The notes: a model not told the origin generated them from the sequence alone. A DNA stretch of 64,000 bases from Streptomyces sp. DH24 (GCF_029813775.1 NZ_JARVKW010000030.1:20085-84084); one strand, 5' to 3'; counted from the first letter of the stretch, positions 7,751-15,529 are shown. A program made the numbers and translations.

Positions 7751-9412
7751 GTGACGAACCAAGCGGGCGGGTCTAAGGGTACGGCACGTCGTTCTACGCT
7801 CTATCGACTCATCGACACTGAGGCAAATAGCGACGACTTGAAAGAGGCATTGGTCAAGTACTATGCGGAGGACAGCAACTTCACGGTATCGTCAACCAAA
7901 CTAGACACAGTGCCCGCCGTCACCATTTGGGGCGTCGTCGGCAAGAAAGAACGCGCCGATTGGTGCGCGACCTTCAAATCACTTACCGGTATGGACGCAG
8001 CAGTTGCCAACGTAGCTTCTGCTGCAGCCATCCTCATAGCAGCGCCTGGAGGACCGTACGCCATAACGTACGGAATGGGCCATCTTCTAATCGACGCAGC
8101 AAGAATCGACCCTGGTTTCGGCCTCGCCTTCTCCATACGCTCCATCGAGCCGACCGAGATTCGTCAGATCACGCGAAACATACTCGACAGTCGCGCAAGG
8201 GTGGATCGCAGTACCGTTCCTGGCGGGCAGTCAATCAGAGGCTTCGGCATCGAACATTACGGTGAGGTTGTTAGCCGCCTCGCTGGCACCCTGGGATCTA
8301 TTCAGATGACGTTCAACAGGTCAAATCCCAGGAAAGTTAGCATAGCCGCGGCAGACTCTCTCAAAATACCACTCGGCGTCAAACCCGTAGACCTATTGAG
8401 CGACCTACAAGAGATCACTCGAATCACTCAAACTGCCTCACCCGTCCCGGAACTCGGTTTCATCGATCAAATCCGCGGATTGAAGTCGAACAATAAGACC
8501 GTCAAACAGCTAGAAAAACAGCTCGCCAGAGCACTGACCTCGACAACCGCAGCGCCTATTGCGCTCACCCTGCCGGCCGAGTGCGAGGAGTACGAACACA
8601 CAGCACAGTCTTACCGGATCAAGCTAGCTTCTGACCGGTTCGAGGTAGTAGACGAACTGGCCATATCCGCCGTTCTAGATAGAGTCAGCCCTCTTGCCGT
8701 GACCGACCGCCTGGAAGCTCTGCGCGCAGGTTACATCCAGATGTGTTCGGACCCCGAAGGAAAAGAAAAGGTAAGCCGGCAGGTTAAGACTCACAAGTGG
8801 CTAGCTTTTGAGGCTTCACTCAATTCCGGTCACTTCTTCTACCATCAAGGCAAGTGGTTTGAAGTCGGAGATAACTACCTAGAGTTCCTACACAAACGAC
8901 TGGACGAGATATTTAACCGTCCGGCCTCCATCCCCCTACCCAAGTGGGAGCCAACTTGGGAGGAAGAGGAGGACTATAACCGAGAGGCGACCAAACTTAT
9001 AAGCGGATCTGTCTGTCTGGACCGAAAGAAAATTCACACCTTGCAGCATCCGTACGGCATCGAAGCCTGTGACATCATCGGACCAAATAACGAGCTGATA
9101 CACATCAAACGAGCCTCCAGTTCCGGCCCCTTGAGCCATTTGTTCATGCAAGGGTGGGTTTCCATGGAGGCGCTACGATCGGATCGCGAAGCCCGGGAAA
9201 AGCTACTGAAACGCGTCAGGGAGCGGAGCGCGACTCACCCCTATAACCCGGACTTCAAACCGAAAAAACTGATCTACGGAATCGCTATCAAAAGGGATTC
9301 CACAGTAACCCGGAAGAGCCTGTTCACGTTCTCCCAGGTTGCCTTGATGCGCGCGATTAACGCACTAGAAAATGCGGATGTCGATGTTGAAGTAATCCCC
9401 ATCCCCCAGTAG
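7751..9412 (+). CDS. TIGR04141/DUF6119 sporadically distributed protein (probable defence cargo)
   Basis: The GTG at 7751 follows a run of six G at 7741-7746 and gives 553 residues. The pattern matches my memory of the TIGR04141 (DUF6119) family, known from defence-gene contexts but without a settled activity. The C-terminal third has a conserved-looking block: EACDII, then IHIKRA, then SGPLSHLFMQG at about residues 437-465. A D-x(n)-(H/E)xK-...-Q spacing like this resembles a PD-(D/E)XK nuclease core; that reading is inference. Three 60-nt lines I counted have 42-50% G+C, and rare CTA, ATA and AGA codons recur, unlike all neighbours. This marks a recent foreign acquisition. It stands alone, with no partner gene in the same direction until the regulator at 9489. 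Confidence 0.7.
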   Translation: MTNQAGGSKGTARRSTLYRLIDTEANSDDLKEALVKYYAEDSNFTVSSTKLDTVPAVTIWGVVGKKERADWCATFKSLTGMDAAVANVASAAAILIAAPGGPYAITYGMGHLLIDAARIDPGFGLAFSIRSIEPTEIRQITRNILDSRARVDRSTVPGGQSIRGFGIEHYGEVVSRLAGTLGSIQMTFNRSNPRKVSIAAADSLKIPLGVKPVDLLSDLQEITRITQTASPVPELGFIDQIRGLKSNNKTVKQLEKQLARALTSTTAAPIALTLPAECEEYEHTAQSYRIKLASDRFEVVDELAISAVLDRVSPLAVTDRLEALRAGYIQMCSDPEGKEKVSRQVKTHKWLAFEASLNSGHFFYHQGKWFEVGDNYLEFLHKRLDEIFNRPASIPLPKWEPTWEEEEDYNREATKLISGSVCLDRKKIHTLQHPYGIEACDIIGPNNELIHIKRASSSGPLSHLFMQGWVSMEALRSDREAREKLLKRVRERSATHPYNPDFKPKKLIYGIAIKRDSTVTRKSLFTFSQVALMRAINALENADVDVEVIPIPQ

Positions 9413-9450
9413 ATGAGGCGCGCCAAGCTCGGCATGCCGGTGACGCTACT

Positions 9451-9464
9451 CTGGTACGCACCAC
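9451..9464. promoter_or_regulatory. Operator-like site upstream of the GntR-Nudix gene
   Basis: CTGGTACGCACCAC matches 12 of 14 positions of the perfect palindrome CTGGTGCGCACCAG found twice at 11581-11619. It lies 24 nt before the regulator's ATG, in the position expected for autoregulation. Confidence 0.55.
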
Positions 9465-9488
9465 TTGAGAACGGAGAGTGCTCCGCGG

Positions 9489-10280
9489 ATGGGACCCAAG
9501 ACGACCAAGGTCTACGAGACGCTGCGACAGCGGCTTGCCGAAGGCGAGTACGGCGGGCCCGGAGACAAGATCCCCTCTGAACGCACACTGACCGAGGAAA
9601 TGGCAATTGGCCGGACCGCGCTCCGGCAGGTTCTCGCTCGTCTCGTGGCCGAGGGTGCCCTGGAGGTGCGGGGACGTAGCTCGTATCGGGTGCCAGGTAC
9701 GGTGAGCGTGTCGCCACCGGACGGGTTGGAGCCGTGGCGCATCCACGGTGAGCGCGACTTGTACGACAACCGATGGGTGAAGCTTCAGCTCTGGGACGTG
9801 GAACCGCCCGGCATGAAGTCGTTTGAGCACCACGTGGTGAAGCTGCAACATGTGGCCATCACCGCTGTTCTGGACGACCAGGACCGTGTACTCATGATGT
9901 GGCGCTACCGCTTCGTACCCCAACAGTTCGGCTGGGAGCTCCCGGGCGGCATCGTCGATGCCGGTGAGGAACCGGCAGACACAGCGCTGCGGGAAGTGGT
10001 CGAGGAAACCGGGTGGCGTCCGAAGGCACTGGAACACGTCGTGAGCTATCAGCCCATGGTCGGCATGGTCGACTCGCCTCACGAAATCTTCGTTGGCCAC
10101 GGGGCTGAACGAGTCGGTGAACCGACCGACCTGGAGGAAGCCGGCCACATCGAATGGGTTCCCCTCGCAGACATTCCGGGGCTCATGGCCCGCGGTGAGC
10201 TAATGGGATCGGGCACCCTAGTTGCCTTGCTGTACATCCTGGCCAACCGGCGCGCGCAGGGAGTCACAGCCGCGCGCTGA
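9489..10280 (+). CDS. GntR winged-helix / Nudix hydrolase fusion regulator
   Basis: The 263-residue protein joins two domains that are separate genes in pSAM2-type elements. Residues 1-70 are a GntR winged helix (KVYETLRQRLAEGEYG, then IPSERTLTEEMAIGRTALRQVLARLVAEGALEV). Residues 110-250 are a Nudix hydrolase with an intact box GGIVDAGEEPADTALREVVEETGW, so the catalytic RE and EE residues are present. In pSAM2, KorSA (GntR) represses transfer and Pif (Nudix) blocks redundant mating between donors. By inference this protein combines repressor and immunity roles, or it is a repressor that senses a nucleotide. I chose the ATG at 9489; an in-frame TTG at 9465 abuts the operator. Its 3' end overlaps the convergent regulator by 17 bp. 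Confidence 0.85.
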   Translation: MGPKTTKVYETLRQRLAEGEYGGPGDKIPSERTLTEEMAIGRTALRQVLARLVAEGALEVRGRSSYRVPGTVSVSPPDGLEPWRIHGERDLYDNRWVKLQLWDVEPPGMKSFEHHVVKLQHVAITAVLDDQDRVLMMWRYRFVPQQFGWELPGGIVDAGEEPADTALREVVEETGWRPKALEHVVSYQPMVGMVDSPHEIFVGHGAERVGEPTDLEEAGHIEWVPLADIPGLMARGELMGSGTLVALLYILANRRAQGVTAAR

Positions 10281-11394
10281 GCATGTCGACACGACGGCGC
10301 TGCCGCACCGAACCGGTGCGGCCCGCCAGTAGCCGGGCCTGTTTCAGATGGGTGTGGGCGTCGTCGTACTCGGCTCGCGCCAGGTGCGCGTGCGCCAAGT
10401 CCGTGTGCAGTCCAGCGCGCGCCCGGACGAACGACGGGTCCATGTCTTCCAGCGCTCCGTACAGACTCGTGACTGCCTCGCCGTCACCGAGCATGGCGAG
10501 CACGTTGCCTTGCCACCGCGCAAGGTGGGTGCCGTTCAGGAAGATGCTCAGCATGTCCGGGTCTCTGTCCTCCGGACCCGGTGGGATGGCAGCCAGAGCC
10601 GCATCGAGCGCGCGCCGAGAATCGTCCGGCATGCCGGCGTACGCGCACATCTCCGCTTCAGCGGCGTACAGCCACGCCCGCAATCGGGCGGAAGCCGACT
10701 GGCCAACGGTTCGCCGAGCGTCGCGTACGAGCTCGACCCCGAGCGCGGGCCGACCGGCCTCACAGAGCACGTACGCCTGTTCCGCCATGGCGTGGGCGAG
10801 ATACATCGGAGCCTCAGCGTCACGCGCCGCTCGCTTCGCAAGTTCGTAGTGCCGCCACGCCCGTTCGACGGCTCCGGAGTCGATGGCCTGCCACGCCGCG
10901 AGGGTCGACGCACCCGCGAGGGCGAGCGCCACGGGGCGGCGCGCGGTCGGCAGCACAGCAAAGTTGAGCGCGTCCTCCAGGGCAGCAAGATGCCCTGTCA
11001 TCTGGTCGACCAGGCTGGCCGCGCCCCTCTGCCTGTCCATGGTGCGGAGCAACTCCGTCTGATCGTTGAACGCCTGGACCATGGACTCACCCACGCTGCC
11101 GGCCGCGTCGATCCGGCTGAGTAGTTCGTCGTAGCCGTCGGCGGAAACGACCGCCGGCGTCGATGCGGCGCTTCTCAACTCTGCGTCAGTGACGCCGAGA
11201 AGCTTCCTCAGAATGCCCGCATACCGGTCTGAGAGCGTCCGCTTCCCGTTCTCCCACTCGGACACGTACACCCGCAGGCTCGCGGTTGAGGCAACGTCCG
11301 TGACGTTCCACCGGGCGTACTGCTCAATCTCGCGAACCAGTCGCTCCTGAGACCAGCCGCGCGCCGCCCGCGCGCTTCGAAGTCCTGCGCCCAC
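10264..11394 (-). CDS. XRE-type helix-turn-helix regulator with long helical C-terminus
   Basis: This is a 376-residue DNA-binding regulator. The N-terminal Cro/C1 helix-turn-helix occupies about residues 1-70 (LRSARAARGWSQERLVREIE, then LRVYVSEWENGKRTLSDRYAGILRKLLGV). The rest, from about residue 110, is Ala-rich and helical with TPR-like periodicity, as in many Streptomyces element regulators of this length. The GTG at 11394 is the only in-frame start, because a TGA lies just upstream. It is convergent with the GntR-Nudix gene (17-bp overlap) and divergent from the transfer operon. It probably controls maintenance or excision genes, but its targets are unknown. Confidence 0.75.
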   Translation of the reverse strand: MGAGLRSARAARGWSQERLVREIEQYARWNVTDVASTASLRVYVSEWENGKRTLSDRYAGILRKLLGVTDAELRSAASTPAVVSADGYDELLSRIDAAGSVGESMVQAFNDQTELLRTMDRQRGAASLVDQMTGHLAALEDALNFAVLPTARRPVALALAGASTLAAWQAIDSGAVERAWRHYELAKRAARDAEAPMYLAHAMAEQAYVLCEAGRPALGVELVRDARRTVGQSASARLRAWLYAAEAEMCAYAGMPDDSRRALDAALAAIPPGPEDRDPDMLSIFLNGTHLARWQGNVLAMLGDGEAVTSLYGALEDMDPSFVRARAGLHTDLAHAHLARAEYDDAHTHLKQARLLAGRTGSVRQRRRVDMLSARL

Positions 11395-11468
11395 AGATCA
11401 CCGTCCGCCGGTAATAGCCCTCACTGGCGCTCTCAGCATGCCGCACATTGCCGCAGGTCAACAGGGGT

Positions 11469-11487
11469 TAACAGGCCGGATGTTAAG
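11469..11487. promoter_or_regulatory. Inverted repeat TTAACA-N7-TGTTAA
   Basis: Two 6-bp arms flank a 7-nt spacer about 75 bp upstream of the XRE regulator start. The symmetry and position suit an operator, possibly for the XRE protein itself. Confidence 0.4.
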
Positions 11488-11580
11488 CGCTGTTGGCTAC
11501 CGACGACCCCGCTCTGAGCTGTCTTCTGGAGAGGCACCGCAGGGAGTGAAAGGCACCCGAAACGGCGAACCGCCTTGACT

Positions 11581-11619
11581 CTGGTGCGCACCAGATGCCA
11601 ACCTTCTGGTGCGCACCAG
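11581..11619. promoter_or_regulatory. Twin perfect 14-bp palindromes, candidate GntR-Nudix operators
   Basis: CTGGTGCGCACCAG occurs at 11581-11594 and again at 11606-11619, with centres 25 bp apart. A half-site CTGGTGCGC follows at 11642-11650. A near match lies before the GntR-Nudix gene at 9451. Shared sites at the regulator's own promoter and at the transfer-operon control region imply one repressor for both. Confidence 0.65.
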
Positions 11620-12174
11620 TTTGCGGGGCTGGCTCAGGCCCCTGGTGCGCGGAACAACCCCGCCGGGCCCGCTTACACGCGGCCCGAGCGGCAGGGGAGG
11701 CGTAGAAGTCCGTCGCCTTCACGGATCGATCGGTGTCATCGGCTAAGCCGCTGGTCTGACCCTCGGGCGGAGACCCAGGGACCGGATCACGGGGATCCCG
11801 GTGATTGGGCTGCACCCGGTCCATGACACCCGCGAGGGATGGGAGCGCCGTTCAGCGAGTGACGACTGAGCGGCACGGCAATGGCGCGCCGTCGGAGGGA
11901 GGCGGAGCAAGGCGCGTACGGAGCCGCGAGAGATCAAGCCGACTTCCCCGCGATCTACGGGCAGTTCGGTGTGAACCGATGACAGACCTTGGGTGCCGTT
12001 GGAGACCGGACCGGCCGGCGGCACCCGTACAGCGTGCCGGTCCGCTTGTTGGTTTCGCAGTGCTGAAGCTGCGGCCGGCTGCCTCTCCCGTCCGTCCGTT
12101 CCGCGCTCTGCGTGAGGGATGTACGGGCGGGAGTGCGGGGAGCCGGAACACCCCTTCGCCTCTTTGGAGCCCTG

Positions 12175-12558
12175 ATGGCTGCTGCCGTTGAGATCGTTTC
12201 GTTCGGCTACCTGCACGATGAGCCGCCCGCCGCGCACCTGACCATCGACCTGCGTGAGCACTTCCGTGACCCGCACGTCAGTCCGGAGCTGCGGTACATG
12301 ACGGCCCACGACGAGCCCGTCCGCACGGCCGTGCTGAGCACCCCCGGGGTCGCGGCGCTGGCACTGGCGACCGCTGCGGCAGTGGAGGCGTACGCGTCGG
12401 GCCCTTCCTGGGGGCTCATCCGGATCGCCGACGGCTGCGCGGGGGGCCGCCACCGCGCGCCCGTCTTCGCCCTCGCGCTCGCCGAACTGCTGCGTGACGC
12501 CGGACACCAGGTCACCGTGCATCACCGCGACCTGGACAAGGACGTCGTCCAGCGCTGA
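12175..12558 (+). CDS. Stand-alone RapZ C-terminal domain protein
   Basis: This 127-residue protein corresponds to the C-terminal domain of the RNase adapter RapZ without the N-terminal P-loop domain. The hallmark segments are present: VSFGYLHDEPP, IDLREHFRDPHV, LSTPGVAALA, IADGCAGGRHRAPVFA and VTVHHRDLDKDV. In E. coli this domain binds the small RNA GlmZ and glucosamine-6-phosphate. What a free-standing copy does on a conjugative element is unknown. The ATG at 12175 has a GGAG about 6 nt upstream. It is the first gene of the rightward operon, 120 bp before the DUF6284 gene. Confidence 0.8.
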   Translation: MAAAVEIVSFGYLHDEPPAAHLTIDLREHFRDPHVSPELRYMTAHDEPVRTAVLSTPGVAALALATAAAVEAYASGPSWGLIRIADGCAGGRHRAPVFALALAELLRDAGHQVTVHHRDLDKDVVQR

Positions 12559-12678
12559 CCTTGCCCACGTTCCACCCGCAGCCGGAACCCCGGCTGCCTC
12601 ACCAACGGCGCGCGGTCCCCGGGTGGCACCCCGGGGACCGCTGTCGGGCCGTTCCATCTGTGAGAGGACCACGACCCA

Positions 12679-12948
12679 ATGAGTCACATCGTCACTGTTC
12701 AGGACGCTGTTACCGCGTTCGCCGACTTCATGGAGCCGACGGCCGCGGAGCTGGACGCGATCGAGCTGGAGATGCCCGTCATCCTGGCGGACGTCGACCT
12801 GCTCGACGCGTACATCGTCACGCTGGACCGCACGCCGACCGAGCTGGACGTCCGCCGGATCCGCCGGGCCCGCCGCCGCGCGCTGGCCGCCCGCGTCGCG
12901 CTGCTCAACCGCACCACGGCCGCGAGCCTGCCCGGGGGTGCCGCGTGA
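12679..12948 (+). CDS. DUF6284-type small protein
   Basis: This is an 89-residue acidic-then-basic protein. The N-terminal half is rich in Asp and Glu (EPTAAELDAIELEMPVIL); the C-terminal half is an Arg-rich helix (DVRRIRRARRRALAARVALL). I recognise the pattern as the DUF6284 family found on Streptomyces integrated elements and plasmids; the function is unknown. The start has a GAGAGGA ribosome site. Its TGA overlaps the GTG of the next gene (GTGA), coupling it to the PycTM-like protein. Confidence 0.65.
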   Translation: MSHIVTVQDAVTAFADFMEPTAAELDAIELEMPVILADVDLLDAYIVTLDRTPTELDVRRIRRARRRALAARVALLNRTTAASLPGGAA

Positions 12949-13391
12949 GCGCCACCGAACGGAACCTGATCGCCGCGCACGCCGAGGTGAAGGCGGAGAT
13001 CACGCGCACGGACAGCAAGACGGCGCTGCTGCTGGCGTTCGTCGGCGCTGTGCTGGCTGGGGCGTGGACGGTCGCCCGTGACCTGCCGCTGAACTGGCCC
13101 GCCGTTGTCGTGGGCGGGGCCGGTATGGCGCTGCTGGTCGCGGCGGCCGGTCTGCTGCTGCGTTCGGTCCGCCCGAACGTCAGCGGCCGGCACGGCTTTC
13201 CGCTGTGGGCCACGCTCACGGCGGAGGAGATCAGCGCCGCTGTCTCTGCCGACCTGGCCGCCGACATCGCCAGCCTGTCCCGGCTGGCCGTCACCAAGTT
13301 CACCTGCCTGCGCCGCGCGGTCGACCTCATCCGCGCCGGCGGGGCGCTGCTCATCCTCGCCGCCCTGCTCACCGCGGGAGGTGCGCTGTGA
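12945..13391 (+). CDS. PycTM-like (Pycsar effector family) membrane protein
   Basis: The 148-residue protein has the layout of the Pycsar effector family PF18967/DUF5706. An N-terminal helix ends in EITRTDSKTALLLAFVGAVL, with the family Asp-x-Lys at the entry of transmembrane segment 1. A second membrane segment (about residues 50-70) follows, then a cytoplasmic helical region (ADIASLSRLAVTKFTCL), and a final hydrophobic helix. Known PycTM proteins disrupt the membrane when they bind cCMP or cUMP. No class III cyclase is present here; a GGDEF gene lies two genes downstream in the same coupled array. The product may instead have been domesticated as a transfer or entry-control protein. GTG at 12945 overlaps the previous stop; its own stop overlaps the next start. 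Confidence 0.72.
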   Translation: MSATERNLIAAHAEVKAEITRTDSKTALLLAFVGAVLAGAWTVARDLPLNWPAVVVGGAGMALLVAAAGLLLRSVRPNVSGRHGFPLWATLTAEEISAAVSADLAADIASLSRLAVTKFTCLRRAVDLIRAGGALLILAALLTAGGAL

Positions 13392-14260
13392 ACGCCAAGA
13401 CCGTCATGCCAGCCGTCGCGATGACGGCCGTGTCCATGGTGCTGACCCTGGCCGTGGTCGTGATGTGGCTGGGCACCGCGGTGCCGTGGCCGGTGGCCGT
13501 GGTCGTCGGTCTGGGTATCGACGGCGGATGGCTGGCCACCCTCGCCTACGAACGGCGTCTGGCCGCCCAGGGCGACCGCAACCGGGCCGTGACCGCCGTC
13601 GGCTGGTCCTTCGGCCTCATCGCCACCGGCGTCCTCATCGCGCACGCGCTCACCACGGACGGCGCCCGTGGGGCGTGGCTGGCCGTGGCATGGCTGCCGA
13701 TCGCGGCCAAGGCCCTGTGGCTGGTGCACAGCCTGTGGGAGCGCACCGCGCTCACTCCGGTCGCGCTGGACGCGATCCGTGGGATTCAGCAGGAAGCGCG
13801 CGATGAGGCGGCCGTGGCCCGCGCCCGGCTGCGGGCGGAAGCGGCCACGGAGGAGACCCGGTTGACGGCCGTGACCGAGGCCGGTGCCCGCGTCGCACGC
13901 GTCCAGGCCAAGACCGCCGCCACCCTCGCCGGGGCGTGGTCGACGCTGGAGACGGCCCGCCAGGGCGACGGCACGAACCGGGCCCTGACGTGCGTCACAG
14001 AGCGCGTCACGCCCGCGTCACAGCCGATGTGGAAGCTCCCCGTCTGGGGCCCCAGCGAGCCGGTCCCCGCCATCGGCGCGGTGCCCTCGCTGACCAACGA
14101 CGAGTTGGACGCCATCGTCGCCGACATCCTCAACGCCGAGGGCACGGCAATGCCCTACCGCGAGCTGTCGGCCCGCTTCCGGGCCCGGGGACACAGTGCC
14201 GGAGAGACCCGGCTGCGTGCCTCCTTCGGGCGCGTCACCCGGAAGGAGACGGCCGCATGA
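13388..14260 (+). CDS. Spd-type (SpdB2/DUF2637-like) membrane spread protein
   Basis: This 290-residue protein begins with three to four hydrophobic segments (about residues 5-120), including WPVAVVVGLGIDGGWLATL, a motif recurrent in plasmid-spread proteins of Streptomyces. A helical, charged region follows (EARDEAAVARARLRAEAATEE), probably a coiled coil. The C-terminal 70 residues (LTNDELDAIVADILNAEG, then MPYRELSARFRARGHSAGETRLRASFGRV) look like a small winged helix. Spd proteins move plasmid DNA across septa after primary transfer. It is coupled by GTGA and ATGA overlaps to both neighbours. Confidence 0.75.
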   Translation: MNAKTVMPAVAMTAVSMVLTLAVVVMWLGTAVPWPVAVVVGLGIDGGWLATLAYERRLAAQGDRNRAVTAVGWSFGLIATGVLIAHALTTDGARGAWLAVAWLPIAAKALWLVHSLWERTALTPVALDAIRGIQQEARDEAAVARARLRAEAATEETRLTAVTEAGARVARVQAKTAATLAGAWSTLETARQGDGTNRALTCVTERVTPASQPMWKLPVWGPSEPVPAIGAVPSLTNDELDAIVADILNAEGTAMPYRELSARFRARGHSAGETRLRASFGRVTRKETAA

Positions 14261-14868
14261 ACACCCCGGCCCTGTCCCTGATAGCTGCCTTATCGGCGGC
14301 GTGGGGCCTCCACACGGTGTGGATGTCGCGTCGTCTGCGGACCGCCCGCCGGGACCCGCTCACCGGTCTGTGGACGCGGGACGCCTTCACCCGCCAGGCC
14401 CGCCGTCTGCTGCGCAACCGGCACGCGGTCGTGGTCCTCGCGGACGTGGACCGCTTCAAGCAGGTCAACGACACCCACGGCCACGCCGCCGGGGACGCGC
14501 TCCTTGCCGCCACGGCCGCCCGGCTCGCTCACGCGGTGGGCCGCTCCGGTGTGGTCGGCCGGCTGGGCGGGGACGAGTTCGCCGCCGTCCTGGTCGACCG
14601 AGACGGCACCGCCGCCGACCAACTCGCCATCCTGGGCCGCATCCTGGCCCGCCCGGTCGACAACGCCCCCGACGTGCACACCAGCGTCTCCCTCGGGTGG
14701 GTGCGACGGGCCGACCACCCCGACGAGGACCTGTCGGCCCTGCTGCGGCGCGCGGACGAGGCCATGTACGCGGCCAAGCGGGCACCTGTCCCGGTCCACC
14801 GGGCCGCCCTGGACCGTCTGCTCGCCTCCGTCACCGGCCGCCGGCCCGGCCGCCGTCGCACGGCATGA
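14257..14868 (+). CDS. GGDEF-domain diguanylate cyclase on the element
   Basis: The 203-residue protein has one short N-terminal hydrophobic segment (about residues 5-20) and then a complete GGDEF domain. Visible signatures are DPLTGLWTRDAF, the substrate motif VDRFKQVNDTHGHAAGDALL, the intact active-site GGDEF at residues 104-108, SLGWV, and ADEAMYAAKR. All positions needed for c-di-GMP synthesis appear conserved. The inhibitory RxxD I-site is absent, so product inhibition by that route is unlikely. In Streptomyces c-di-GMP holds BldD active and delays sporulation. An element-borne cyclase could keep hyphae vegetative and mating-competent; this is inference. It is ATGA-coupled on both sides. 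Confidence 0.88.
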   Translation: MNTPALSLIAALSAAWGLHTVWMSRRLRTARRDPLTGLWTRDAFTRQARRLLRNRHAVVVLADVDRFKQVNDTHGHAAGDALLAATAARLAHAVGRSGVVGRLGGDEFAAVLVDRDGTAADQLAILGRILARPVDNAPDVHTSVSLGWVRRADHPDEDLSALLRRADEAMYAAKRAPVPVHRAALDRLLASVTGRRPGRRRTA

Positions 14869-15215
14869 GCACCCTGCCCGTCTACCGGTGGCGCCTTGCC
14901 CCGGACGGACTGGCCACCCGCCGCCAGCTCCGCGCTGCCGGGCTGCGGCCGGGTGGCCAGGACGTGGCCGCGCAACTCGAACGCCCCCGCCGCCGGCGGG
15001 GCCCGCTGGTCGCCTACCTGTACCGCGTCGACCTGGCCAAGCCTGTGCGGCCGATGACCCCTGCGAAATGGGCGGCGCTGGCCAAGGCCAACGCCGCCCG
15101 CCGCATCTGCACCGCATGCCGGCGCGATGCCGGATACGTCATCCCCGCCGCGCTGGGCACCTGCGTGCCCTGCGCCTACCCCGGCCCGAACGGACCGGAA
15201 GGGAGCACCCGTTGA
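14865..15215 (+). CDS. RRQRL-motif zinc-binding protein
   Basis: This 116-residue basic protein has an N-terminal segment ATRRQLRAAGLRPGGQD, the variant of the RRQRL motif, and a central YLYRVDLAKPVRPMTP. The C-terminus has two Cys pairs, CTAC and CVPC, separated by about 22 residues, which should bind one zinc ion. I recognise this layout from proteins of unknown function on Streptomyces AICEs and plasmids. It is translationally coupled to the GGDEF gene (ATGA) and to the next gene (TTGA). Confidence 0.65.
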   Translation: MSTLPVYRWRLAPDGLATRRQLRAAGLRPGGQDVAAQLERPRRRRGPLVAYLYRVDLAKPVRPMTPAKWAALAKANAARRICTACRRDAGYVIPAALGTCVPCAYPGPNGPEGSTR

Positions 15216-15529
15216 GCAACGCCGACCTGCGCCGCCTGGACCGCGAGATCCAGGCGACCACGAAGAAGCTGGAGGCCGTGCGCCGGGGCGAGTTGTGGCC
15301 GCTGAACGGCCGCGAGCGCCGCGCCATGACCCGCGCCATCGCCGCCGGCGCCTACCGCACCGCCCGCGGCCGCAGCACCGGCCGCGCCGAGCAGCAGATC
15401 GAGTCCACGAGCAGCGGCGCCGAGATGCGCCTGACCGCGGAACTGGCCGCCCTGCACGGCGAGCGGCAGCGGCTCATCACCGAGGCCGCCCGCGCCAAGG
15501 CCAAGAAGAAGTCCTCCGGCTGGTGGTGA
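15212..15529 (+). CDS. Small basic helical protein, TTG start
   Basis: The 105-residue protein is almost all helix-forming and charged (NADLRRLDREIQATTKKLEA near the start, AEMRLTAELAALHGERQRL near residue 75, and a Lys-rich end). It is a likely coiled coil with a basic tail. I chose TTG at 15212 because it overlaps the previous stop (TTGA) and has a GGAAGGGAG ribosome site. Function is unknown; position before traB suggests a transfer accessory protein. Confidence 0.55.
   Translation: MSNADLRRLDREIQATTKKLEAVRRGELWPLNGRERRAMTRAIAAGAYRTARGRSTGRAEQQIESTSSGAEMRLTAELAALHGERQRLITEAARAKAKKKSSGWW

Larger units (their letters stand above)
11395..12174. other. Non-coding control region between the XRE regulator and the transfer operon
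   Basis: In 780 bp I find no ORF with convincing codon use on either strand. The region holds the inverted repeat at 11469-11487, the two perfect 14-bp palindromes and the half-site at 11581-11650, and then about 500 bp upstream of the rapZ-like gene with no structure I can name. Promoters for both flanking transcripts must lie here. A TTGACC at 11461-11456 (minus strand) is a possible -35 for the XRE gene. Confidence 0.55.

Noticed and set aside
11483..12151. Leftward and rightward ORFs of about 100 residues in the control region
   Set aside because: They lack ribosome sites and typical third-position G+C bias, are rich in Arg/Pro/Ser as expected of chance frames, and overlap the operators.
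12945..14868. A complete Pycsar anti-phage system
   Set aside because: The effector-like membrane protein is present, but there is no class III nucleotide cyclase. A GGDEF enzyme makes a different messenger, so only a novel pairing can be proposed.
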